The notes under the pieces were generated by a model. The model saw only the letters and a list, made by a program, of their open reading frames with translations, searched no databases and had not been told where the DNA came from. A stretch of DNA of 33,311 bases from an uncultured Clostridia bacterium (GTDB lineage: Bacteria; Bacillota; Clostridia; Oscillospirales; Oscillospiraceae). Location of the stretch: positions 1-33,311 of the forward strand of contig CAMNHH010000003.1 of the NCBI GenBank assembly GCA_946539175.1. The letters are read 5' to 3'. Position numbers and translations under genes: made by a program. Every line of letters starts with the position of its first letter. Within the stretch, counting starts at the first letter, position 1. Below, one piece after another: positions 1 to 5,660 of this stretch.

Positions 1-447
1 AGCAGCAAGGCTGAAAGCAGCAAGAGCGAGAGCAGCAAGAGCAGCAGCTCCAGCGCCTCCACCGGCAGCAGCCTGGGCGAGCGTGTGGCGGCCTACGCCA
101 TGCAGTTCAAGGGCTACCGCTACGTCTACGGCGGCTCCTCTCCCTCCGGCTTCGACTGCTCCGGCATGGTCTACTACATCTACAAGCAGTTTGGCTACAA
201 TGTGGGCCGCATCTGCACCGCCCAGCTCTCCGCTGGCAAGCAGGTCTCCCGCGCCAACCTCCAGCCCGGCGACATCGTGGTCTTTGAGCGGACCTACACC
301 ACCTCCAGCCGTGCCACCCATTCCGGCATCTACATCGGCAACGGCCAGTTCATCCACGCCGCCAACACCAAGCTGGGCGTCATCGTCAGCAGCATCGACC
401 AGGAATACTACGCCAGCCGTCTGATCTGCGGCGTCCACGTGGGCTGA
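1..447 (+). CDS. NlpC/P60 (C40) cell-wall hydrolase, 3' fragment
   Basis: The reading frame is open from base 1, so only the C-terminal 148 residues are visible. They begin with a Ser/Lys-rich low-complexity linker (about residues 1-25), usual between an export or cell-wall-binding N-terminus and its catalytic domain. An NlpC/P60 papain-like domain follows. The catalytic Cys is in FDCSGM (codon 157-159). The second motif reads ATHSGIYIGNGQFIHA, where the first His is the likely catalytic one and the following strand is typical of the fold. The family cleaves D-gamma-glutamyl-diaminopimelate or related peptide bonds in peptidoglycan, outside the membrane. Signal sequence and any SH3/LysM repeats lie upstream of the window. 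A strong terminator follows at once, so it is not co-transcribed with spoVAD. Family assignment is secure; the exact bond cleaved and physiological role are not. Confidence 0.9.
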   Translation, partial: SSKAESSKSESSKSSSSSASTGSSLGERVAAYAMQFKGYRYVYGGSSPSGFDCSGMVYYIYKQFGYNVGRICTAQLSAGKQVSRANLQPGDIVVFERTYTTSSRATHSGIYIGNGQFIHAANTKLGVIVSSIDQEYYASRLICGVHVG

Positions 448-460
448 TCCACTTACGTCC

Positions 461-495
461 AATACCCGGTATCGAAGGATACCGGGTATTTTTTT
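461..495 (+). terminator. Rho-independent terminator of the NlpC/P60 gene
   Basis: A 13-nt perfect inverted repeat (461-473 and 478-490) closes a GAAG tetraloop. It is followed by an uninterrupted T run to 495. It begins 13 nt after the stop codon. Confidence 0.93.
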
Positions 496-528
496 GCGCA
501 AAGGGGGAAAGATAGGAAAAACACGACG

Positions 529-636
529 GATCGGGATTTGTCTAATTGTAGTGCCGGCAATCTGCCGGCCCGATCCGCTCCGGCATCTCGGTTTTGCCGG
601 CAGATTGCCGGCACTACAGACTTACAAATCCCAATC
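529..636. repeat. 108-bp palindromic intergenic element
   Basis: Two 41-nt arms (529-569 and 596-636) are inverted copies. They differ only at one base near the outer end and in a 6-nt block (541-546 versus 619-624). The inner 21 nt (548-568 against 597-617) match perfectly. Each arm also holds a smaller palindrome, GCCGGC-AATCT-GCCGGC, so the DNA or RNA can fold as one long hairpin or as two small ones. The loop is 26 nt. No ORF or target-site duplication is evident. It resembles REP/MITE-like intergenic palindromes common in this bacterial family. Its right edge lies 18 nt before the spoVAD start codon, so it probably forms part of that leader. Confidence 0.75.
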
Positions 637-654
637 TGTCAACATGGAGGCAAT

Positions 655-1665
655 ATGGATACTCTGCGTCGCGGAAAGCAAAGCGTTCTGTTCCCCAACC
701 GGCCCGCAGTGACGGCCTGGGCTTCGGCGGTGGGGCCGAAGGAGGGGCAGGGGCCCCTGGGGCCGGAATTCGACCTGGTGGCGGAGGACGGCCGGCTGGG
801 GGAAAAGACCTGGGAGCAGGCGGAGACCCGGCTCCAGCAAAAGGCCATGGAGCTGCTGATGAAAAAGGCGGGCCTGGAGGGCGGCGGGCCGGAGCTGGTC
901 TTTTCGGGAGACCTTCTGAATCAGTGCGTGGGCTCCAGCTTCGCCCTGCGGGGCACGGGCTTCCCCGCTCTGGGGCTCTACGGAGCCTGCTCCACCATGG
1001 CGGAGGGACTGCTGCTGGCAGGGGCGGCGGTGAACGCCGGATACGTCTCCAACGCGGCGGCCCTCTCCTCCTCCCACTTTGCCGCGGCGGAGCGGCAGTA
1101 CCGCTTCCCCCTGGCCTACGGAGGACAGCGGACCCCCACCGCCCAGTGGACCGTCACCGGCTCCGGCGCGGTACTGGTCTCCGCCCGGGGAGAGGGACCG
1201 GTGCTGAGCGCCGCCACCGTGGGCACTGTGGAGGACAAGGGGATTACAGACGCCAACAACATGGGGGCCGCCATGGCCTGGGCCGCCTGCCGCTCCATCC
1301 TGGTCCATCTGGAGGACCTGGGTCGGGGGCCGGAGGACTACGACCGGATTGTCACGGGAGATCTGGGCAGCCTGGGCAGCGCCATGTTGCGGGAGCTGTT
1401 GGCGAAGGACGGGCTCCGGCTGGGGGACCGGCTGACGGACTGCGGTATGCTGATCTTCGACCCCAAGACCCAGGACGTCCACTGCGGCGGCTCCGGGGCG
1501 GGCTGCAGCGCGGCGGTTCTGGCGGCGGAGCTGCTGCCCGGCCTGGTCTCGGGCCGCTGGAAGCGGCTGCTGTTCTGCGGCACCGGGGCCCTGCTCTCCC
1601 CCACCACCGTGCAGCAGAAGCAGAGCATTCCGGCGGTGTGCCACTGCGTGGCCATCGAGCATTGA
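655..1665 (+). CDS. spoVAD: Stage V sporulation protein AD (SpoVAD)
   Basis: 336 aa, close to the usual family length. SpoVAD is the soluble, membrane-associated component of the SpoVA channel that loads dipicolinic acid (DPA) into the forespore and releases it at germination. It has a thiolase-like fold and binds DPA directly. Visible family features are the N-terminal SVLFPNRPAV segment, the YGACSTMAEG stretch equivalent to the thiolase nucleophile region, and C-terminal glycine-rich GTGALLSPTTVQQ. The start is ATG 655, preceded by GGAGG at 646-650; upstream in-frame codons run into the palindromic repeat and are rejected. spoVAE follows after 28 nt. The usual preceding partner, spoVAC, is not here: a terminated hydrolase gene and a repeat lie upstream. 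Forespore (sigma-G) expression is expected from the family, but I could not identify a convincing sigma-G promoter. Confidence 0.95.
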   Translation: MDTLRRGKQSVLFPNRPAVTAWASAVGPKEGQGPLGPEFDLVAEDGRLGEKTWEQAETRLQQKAMELLMKKAGLEGGGPELVFSGDLLNQCVGSSFALRGTGFPALGLYGACSTMAEGLLLAGAAVNAGYVSNAAALSSSHFAAAERQYRFPLAYGGQRTPTAQWTVTGSGAVLVSARGEGPVLSAATVGTVEDKGITDANNMGAAMAWAACRSILVHLEDLGRGPEDYDRIVTGDLGSLGSAMLRELLAKDGLRLGDRLTDCGMLIFDPKTQDVHCGGSGAGCSAAVLAAELLPGLVSGRWKRLLFCGTGALLSPTTVQQKQSIPAVCHCVAIEH

Positions 1666-1693
1666 AAGCAAGATCACAACAGGCGGAGGAAGT

Positions 1694-2047
1694 ATGGAAT
1701 ATTTGAAAGCGTTTTTGGTGGGCGGGCTGATCTGCTGCGTCTGCCAGATTCTGATCGACAAGACTGCCCTGACCCCGGCCCGCATCCTGACCGGCTGCGT
1801 GGTGAGCGGGGTGCTGCTGGGGGCCCTGGGACTCTATCCGGCCCTGGCGGACTGGGCCGGAGCCGGGGCCTCCGTGCCCCTGACGGGCTTCGGAAACGTT
1901 CTGGCCCAGGGGACCCGGGAGGCAGTGGACCGGCAGGGCCTCCTGGGCGCCCTCACCGGTCCTCTGACCGCCGCCTCCGGCGGCATCGCGGCGGCTGTGC
2001 TCTTCGGCGCCCTGGCCGCCCTCCTCTTCCCCTCCAGGGAGAAATAG
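1694..2047 (+). CDS. spoVAE: Stage V sporulation protein AE (SpoVAE/SpoVAEb)
   Basis: 117 aa, the size of the small integral-membrane SpoVAE (SpoVAEb) proteins. About four hydrophobic segments can be seen: residues 5-20, 30-50, 55-70 and 95-112. Family hallmarks are the N-terminal FLVGGLICCVCQILIDKT, the TPARILTG(C)VVSG segment, and the GFGNVLAQGTREAVDRQGL loop. It is a membrane subunit of the DPA channel together with SpoVAC and SpoVAD. GGAGG sits 4-5 nt before ATG 1694. It lies 28 nt after spoVAD in the same orientation and is terminated at 2048-2086, so spoVAD-spoVAE forms a two-gene unit lacking spoVAC. Confidence 0.93.
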   Translation: MEYLKAFLVGGLICCVCQILIDKTALTPARILTGCVVSGVLLGALGLYPALADWAGAGASVPLTGFGNVLAQGTREAVDRQGLLGALTGPLTAASGGIAAAVLFGALAALLFPSREK

Positions 2048-2086
2048 ACCGGCGGCGTCGGCCCACCCGACGCGCCCGGTTTTTTG
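2048..2086 (+). terminator. Terminator after spoVAE
   Basis: A GC-rich hairpin (2048-2061 paired with about 2068-2080, with a small internal mismatch) is followed by six Ts. It begins directly after the spoVAE stop and separates the spoVA unit from yabP. Confidence 0.85.
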
Positions 2087-2089
2087 TCG

Positions 2090-2118
2090 GCATATTCTCC
2101 GAGCTGCCCGCATAGAAT
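2090..2118 (+). promoter_or_regulatory. Predicted sigma-E (mother-cell) promoter of yabPQ
   Basis: GCATATT at 2090-2096 matches the sigma-E -35 consensus KMATATT in every position. After a 14-bp spacer, CATAGAAT at 2111-2118 matches the -10 consensus CATACANT in 7 of 8. It lies 26 bp before the yabP ATG, between a terminator and a gene whose Bacillus homologue is sigma-E dependent. Confidence 0.8.
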
Positions 2119-2144
2119 GCAATGCAGCAGAAGGAGGGGCGGCT

Positions 2145-2426
2145 ATGGCAGCGGAAAAAAAGCAGGATACAGGATCAGAGGAGCGGCTGTGCCTGGAGGG
2201 GCGGCAGCTCTTGCGGGTCACGGGGGTAAAGGAGGTGCTGCGTTTTGACGAAAGCGCGGTGCTGCTCCGCAGCGGGGATCGGCTGCTGGCGGTCCGGGGC
2301 CAGGAACTTCGTCTCAGACAGCTGGCGCCGGAGGAGGGCCGGGTGGAAATTCGGGGCCAGGTGGAGGCCCTGGTCTATCAGCAGGCTGCCGGTCCCGGCG
2401 GTCTGCTGAAGCGGTTGTTTGGCTGA
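2145..2426 (+). CDS. yabP: Sporulation protein YabP
   Basis: 93 aa, normal length for YabP. The conserved core is visible: LxGRxLLxVTGVKEVxxFDExxVxL, then G(D)xLxVRGxxLxLxxL, and a C-terminal V-E-GxVxALxY strand. It is a small soluble beta-rich protein made in the mother cell during sporulation. Its Bacillus role in spore cortex or coat assembly is not biochemically defined. AAGGAGG lies 7 nt before ATG 2145, and the sigma-E-type promoter at 2090-2118 is directly upstream. The stop codon shares its last base with the yabQ start (TGATG), so the two are translationally coupled. The yabP-yabQ-divIC-yabR gene order is the widely conserved Firmicutes arrangement. Confidence 0.92.
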   Translation: MAAEKKQDTGSEERLCLEGRQLLRVTGVKEVLRFDESAVLLRSGDRLLAVRGQELRLRQLAPEEGRVEIRGQVEALVYQQAAGPGGLLKRLFG

Positions 2427-2779
2427 TGGAGCTGCCGGTACAGCGGCAGCTGCTGGAGCTGCTGCGGGCTTTGGCCCTGGGAGCGGGCTTCGGTCTTCTC
2501 TACGATCTGCTGCGACCCCTGCGCCGCCGGCGCTGGAGCGCCGCCTTGTCAGACGGGGTCTGGTGTCTGGCGGTGCTGACGGGGCTGCAGGCCTTCGCCC
2601 TCTACGCGGGCGGGGGAAGGCTGCGGCTCTTCGCCCTGGCTGCAATGGGGCTCAGCGGCGGGCTGTGGCTGAGGCTGGTCTCTCCCCTGCTGCGGGCTCT
2701 GGGACGGCTGCCGGGACAGGCGCGCCGGGTCTTTGGAAGGGCCCGGAAAAGGCCCGTAAATTTTGCGAAAAAATTGTAA
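2426..2779 (+). CDS. yabQ: Spore cortex biosynthesis protein YabQ
   Basis: 117 aa integral-membrane protein. The N-terminal hydrophobic segment has the family signature LxxLGAGFGLLYDLLRPLRR(R) (about residues 15-37), followed by SDGVWCLAVL (about residues 45-54) and a third segment, LRLFALAAMGLSGGLWLRL. The C-terminus is basic, as in other YabQ proteins. In Bacillus YabQ sits in the outer forespore membrane and is needed for spore cortex formation. The start overlaps the yabP stop by one base, so it probably depends on yabP translation and the same sigma-E promoter. Identification rests on the LLYDLLR motif plus position. Confidence 0.9.
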   Translation: MELPVQRQLLELLRALALGAGFGLLYDLLRPLRRRRWSAALSDGVWCLAVLTGLQAFALYAGGGRLRLFALAAMGLSGGLWLRLVSPLLRALGRLPGQARRVFGRARKRPVNFAKKL

Positions 2780-2784
2780 AATAG

Positions 2785-2815
2785 TTGTTGCATTTGCCGA
2801 AAAATCTGTTACAAT
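2785..2815 (+). promoter_or_regulatory. Possible sigma-A promoter of divIC
   Basis: TACAAT at 2810-2815 is a good -10. Upstream are TTGCAT (2788-2793, 16-bp spacer) or TTGTTG (2785-2790, 19-bp spacer) as -35. It lies in an AT-rich island between yabQ and divIC and would give vegetative expression of the division gene independent of sporulation. Confidence 0.45.
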
Positions 2816-2871
2816 AATAATCAGACCATTGAATGGGATTTGGCGCTTTTTTGCGGGAAGGAGGGACAGTG

Positions 2872-3153
2872 ATGCGCTTTCGGAAGAGCTCTATTTGGGT
2901 CAAGCTGATTCTCATCATTGTGGCGGTCTATGCCGTCGTCACCTTGGTGGACCTCCAGGATCGCATCAGCAGCACCAAGGCCCAGGCCGCCGCTCTGGAG
3001 CAGCAGGTCCTCTACGCCCAGCAGGAATATGCCCTTGTGGAGCAGGAGCTGGCGGACCTGGGCTCCGACAGCAGCATCAAGAAGATCGCCCGCTCCCGCC
3101 TGGGCATGGTGGAATTGGGCGAAATCGTCTTCTACGACGCTGACGCGCAGTAG
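2872..3153 (+). CDS. divIC: Septum formation initiator, DivIC/FtsB family
   Basis: 93 aa single-pass membrane protein: short basic N-terminus, one transmembrane helix (about residues 9-25), then a coiled coil (LQDRISSTKAQAAALEQQ onwards, about residues 27-60). It ends in the conserved IKKIARSRLGMVELGEIVF block, which corresponds to the family motif E..AR..LG.v.pGE..f. DivIC/FtsB forms a complex with FtsL and DivIB/FtsQ at the septum. ATG 2872 is chosen because AAGGAGG ends 7 nt before it; the longer frame start at 2833 has no ribosome site. Position after yabPQ and before the S1 protein is the classic Firmicutes context and supports DivIC. Confidence 0.92.
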   Translation: MRFRKSSIWVKLILIIVAVYAVVTLVDLQDRISSTKAQAAALEQQVLYAQQEYALVEQELADLGSDSSIKKIARSRLGMVELGEIVFYDADAQ

Positions 3154-3183
3154 GGTCATCAACAGGAAAGGATCACAGCGTAC

Positions 3184-3609
3184 ATGGAATTTACACCGGG
3201 CACTATCCTGGAAGGCACCGTTCGATCCATTGCCGCCTTCGGAGCGTTCATCAATCTCCCGGAGGGAAAAACCGGGCTCGTCCACATCTCCGAGGTGGCT
3301 GCGTCCTATGTGACCGACATCCATCAGCATCTGGCCGAGGGCCAGACGGTCCGGGTCAAGATCCTCAGCACCGATGATCGGGGCAGGTTGAGCCTGTCCA
3401 TCAAGCAGGCTGTGGAAAAGCAGACCGAGCCCCGCCGGAGCGCCGAGGAGCGGCAGCCCCGCCGGACGCCCCGGCCTGTCAGCTTCCAGCCGCCCCGCCA
3501 GGAGCCCGAGAGCTTCGAGGATAAGCTGAAGCAGTTCATGGCGGATTCCAACAGCAAGATCTCCGGCGTCCGGCAGTATGAGCACAGGACGAGAAGTCGA
3601 AGGAGATAA
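3184..3609 (+). CDS. yabR: S1 RNA-binding domain protein, YabR-like
   Basis: 141 aa. Residues 1-75 are an S1/OB-fold domain: FTPGTILEGTVRSIAAFGAF, then GKTGLVHISEVA, VRVKILSTDDRGRLSLSIK. The C-terminal half is a basic, Pro/Arg-rich tail (residues 80-141, ending RTRSRRR) that fits non-specific RNA contact. This is the standard length and architecture of YabR/general stress protein 13-like S1 proteins located after divIC in Firmicutes. The molecular role is unsettled; a link to ribosomes or RNA is inferred from the fold. GGAAAGGA lies upstream of ATG 3184, and the gap to divIC is 30 nt, so the two are probably co-transcribed. Confidence 0.9.
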   Translation: MEFTPGTILEGTVRSIAAFGAFINLPEGKTGLVHISEVAASYVTDIHQHLAEGQTVRVKILSTDDRGRLSLSIKQAVEKQTEPRRSAEERQPRRTPRPVSFQPPRQEPESFEDKLKQFMADSNSKISGVRQYEHRTRSRRR

Positions 3610-3613
3610 TGAA

Positions 3614-3640
3614 AAGGGGGTGCCCGGCACCTCCTTTTTT
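3614..3640 (+). terminator. Terminator after the S1 gene
   Basis: A compact hairpin (AGGGGGTGC / GCACCTCCT with a CCG loop) is followed by six Ts at 3635-3640. It starts 4 nt after the stop codon. Confidence 0.85.
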
Positions 3641-3682
3641 CAATGAAGCCGCGCTTCATTCCGTATGATCGGAGGAATCATC

Positions 3683-4378
3683 ATGGAACACGTACTGATC
3701 ACAGGCGGCTCCCGGGGCATCGGCGCGGCGACGGTCCGTGCCTTTGCGGAGGCCGGATACGAGGTCAGCTTTTTCTATCTTCGCAGCGGCCAGGCCGCCG
3801 AGACTCTGGCCGCGGAGACCGGGGCCCGGGCGATCCGCTGCGACGCGGCGGATCCGGCGGCGGTGCTGGCCGCCGTGGAGGCCCTGCCCCCCGTGAACGT
3901 GCTGGTGAACAATGCGGGGATCTCCCACGTCGGACTGATTTCCCAGATCAGTCCGGCGGAATGGGACCGGCTTTTCGCCGTCAACGTCAAGAGCGTCTAC
4001 AACACGGTCCGGGCTGTGCTGCCCGCCATGCTGGCCCGGCAGGCCGGGGCCATCGTCAACGTGGCCTCCATGTGGGGCCAGGCAGGGGCCAGCTGTGAGG
4101 CCGCCTACTCCGCCACCAAGGGCGCCGTCATCGCCCTGACTCAGGCCCTGGCCCGGGAGCTGGGGCCCTCCGGCATCCGGGTAAACGCGGTCTCTCCCGG
4201 GGTCATCGCCACGGAGATGAACGCCCATCTCTCCCCTGCCGAGCTGCGGGAGCTGGCGGAGGAAACCCCGCTGGGCCGGATCGGCCGCCCGGAGGAAGTG
4301 GCGGAAGCCATTCTGTATCTGGCCCGGGCCGAGTTCGTCACCGGGCAAAATCTGCCGGTCAACGGCGGCTTTCTTTGA
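3683..4378 (+). CDS. Short-chain dehydrogenase/reductase (FabG-like SDR)
   Basis: 231 aa classical SDR. The Rossmann motif TGGSRGIG is at residues 7-14, NNAG near residue 77, and the catalytic Ser sits in NVASMWGQAG. The Tyr/Lys pair is YSATK, and a PG motif follows (VNAVSPGVIATEM). These are the elements of NAD(P)H-dependent 3-oxoacyl-ACP reductase-type enzymes, but substrate cannot be fixed from the motifs. No other fatty-acid genes lie alongside, which argues for a stand-alone reductase rather than the housekeeping FabG. CGGAGG ends 9 nt before ATG 3683; the in-frame ATG at 3665 overlaps that site and is less likely. A hairpin follows at 4386-4415. Confidence 0.88.
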   Translation: MEHVLITGGSRGIGAATVRAFAEAGYEVSFFYLRSGQAAETLAAETGARAIRCDAADPAAVLAAVEALPPVNVLVNNAGISHVGLISQISPAEWDRLFAVNVKSVYNTVRAVLPAMLARQAGAIVNVASMWGQAGASCEAAYSATKGAVIALTQALARELGPSGIRVNAVSPGVIATEMNAHLSPAELRELAEETPLGRIGRPEEVAEAILYLARAEFVTGQNLPVNGGFL

Positions 4379-4385
4379 GCAGCAA

Positions 4386-4422
4386 GGGACGCCCTGTCGC
4401 AAGACAGGGCGTCCCCGTTCTT
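4386..4422. terminator. Bidirectional terminator between convergent genes
   Basis: A perfect 13-bp stem (4386-4398 / 4403-4415) with a GCAA loop lies between the SDR gene (+) and the kinase-like gene (-), which converge here. The T tract is short on both sides, so it may be a weak terminator or simply a convergent-gene hairpin. Confidence 0.65.
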
Positions 4423-5471
4423 TACAGCAGATCCTCCGGCCGGTACAGCTCCGCCGGGAGCACCTGGGACAGGGCGGTCAAGGCCTCGTCCGGCCCCGCG
4501 GGCCGCTGGATCCCGCCCCGGAGCTCCGTCGGTTCCTCCCGGGGGGCGCCCAGCACGCTGAGCAGGGCGCTGATCCGGCCCTCCTCGTCGGCGGAGAGCA
4601 GGAAGCCGCCCCCATGGGCTGCAGCACCCGCGCTGACCAGGCTCAGGCCCAGGCCCAGGCCCGGCTCCAGATCCCGGCGCTCCGCCGCGTGGCGGTGGAA
4701 TATCTGCTCCGGCAAAGGGCCGTCGGAAAAGTTGCTCAAACAGAAGCGCAGTCCGCGTCGGCCCGACCGGCTCAGCTCCAGCCGCAGGGTCCCGTCGGCA
4801 CTGTGGGCGGCGGCGTTGGCGGCCAGCTCCAGCAGCATGGCCTTGATCAGGGGCCAATCCAGGATGAGGCTGAATTCCTTTTTAGGCAGGCTCCACTCCA
4901 GGCGCAGACCGGCGCTCCGCAGCAGCTCCGCCGTCTCCCGGCAGAGGGCTTCGGTTGCCTCCACCACCCGGACCCGGCGGCGGCACAGGGCCCCGCCCCT
5001 GCGGAGGACGGCAAAGCGCTCCAGCTCCCCCGCGGTGCGGCGCAGACGGTAGACTCCACGCAGACCCAGGGCCGCGCTGTGGGCGGCGGAAGGATCGTCC
5101 CCGGGAAGCTGCTCACTCAGGGCGTCCAGCGCCAGCGTCAGCTCCTGGGCGGCGGCCCGGATCACCCCCGCTGTGTGCAGCAGGGTGGCCTCGTTGGGCG
5201 CCTGATCCGCCGCGGGCAGGGGCCGCAGGAAGCAGAGGCACAGCCCCGGCTCCGGGCTGACGGCCCGCAGGGTCCAGCTCCGACCCCCAAAGCTCTGACA
5301 GCTTTCCAGAGGCGGCTCTCCGGGGACCGGCAGGGCCAGAGCCCCCAGGACGGCGGGCTCCGGGTCCAGCAGCTCCGCCTCTTCGTTGCACAGCAGCAGT
5401 CTGCCCTCCCGCAGGGCAAAGGCAGGCCCCTCCGCCAACTCCAGCATGGCTCGTATCGCAGACAGTTCCAT
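4422..5471 (-). CDS. Sensor histidine kinase-like ATPase, orphan
   Basis: 349 aa, no transmembrane helix, so cytoplasmic. Residues about 1-90 look like a degenerate PAS sensor (EGPAFALREGRLLLCNEEAELL). A helical region (about 110-170) follows where a dimerisation/phosphoacceptor domain would sit. The C-terminal half is a GHKL ATPase: N box LLELAANAAAHSADG, a degenerate D box (LSNFSDGPLPEQIF) and G box LGLGLSLVSAG. I see no canonical H-E-x-x-x-P phosphoacceptor; the nearest His is in LLHTAGVIRAAAQEL. It may therefore be a degenerate kinase or a phosphatase-like regulator. No response regulator is adjacent. ATG 5471 is chosen because AAAGGAGG precedes it by 7 nt; the longer frame to 5603 would cross the promoter. 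A strong sigma-A-like promoter lies at 5526-5554. Confidence 0.75.
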   Translation of the reverse strand: MELSAIRAMLELAEGPAFALREGRLLLCNEEAELLDPEPAVLGALALPVPGEPPLESCQSFGGRSWTLRAVSPEPGLCLCFLRPLPAADQAPNEATLLHTAGVIRAAAQELTLALDALSEQLPGDDPSAAHSAALGLRGVYRLRRTAGELERFAVLRRGGALCRRRVRVVEATEALCRETAELLRSAGLRLEWSLPKKEFSLILDWPLIKAMLLELAANAAAHSADGTLRLELSRSGRRGLRFCLSNFSDGPLPEQIFHRHAAERRDLEPGLGLGLSLVSAGAAAHGGGFLLSADEEGRISALLSVLGAPREEPTELRGGIQRPAGPDEALTALSQVLPAELYRPEDLL

Positions 5472-5525
5472 GGCCCGCCTCCTTTCCTGCTTAGTATGCG
5501 CCGTCATGGCGTTTTCATTTCCTGT

Positions 5526-5554
5526 ATCATACACCAAATTCCGACAAATTGCAA
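5526..5554 (-). promoter_or_regulatory. Sigma-A promoter of the kinase-like gene
   Basis: On the minus strand, TTGCAA (5554-5549) and TATGAT (5531-5526) are separated by 17 bp. They lie about 55 nt upstream of the ATG and point away from the P-type ATPase promoter. Confidence 0.75.
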
Positions 5555-5596
5555 GCCCCTGCCGCAGGCAATCGGCTTGTCGAAGCAGCTTGCGTC

Positions 5597-5625
5597 TTGA
5601 CATTTTCCCTCGAAGCGGCTAAGAT
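5597..5625 (+). promoter_or_regulatory. Sigma-A promoter of the P-type ATPase
   Basis: Consensus TTGACA (5597-5602), a 17-bp spacer and TAAGAT (5620-5625). Transcription would start about 28 nt before ATG 5661. No riboswitch-sized leader exists, so expression is likely set at initiation. Confidence 0.82.
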
Positions 5626-5660
5626 TAAGAGAAGCGCAATTCCCTGTGAGGTACAGACTT

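Noticed and set aside
548..617. Possible CRISPR-like repeat because of two copies of a 21-nt unit
   Set aside because: There are only two copies and they are inverted, forming a hairpin; no spacer array or cas gene is present.
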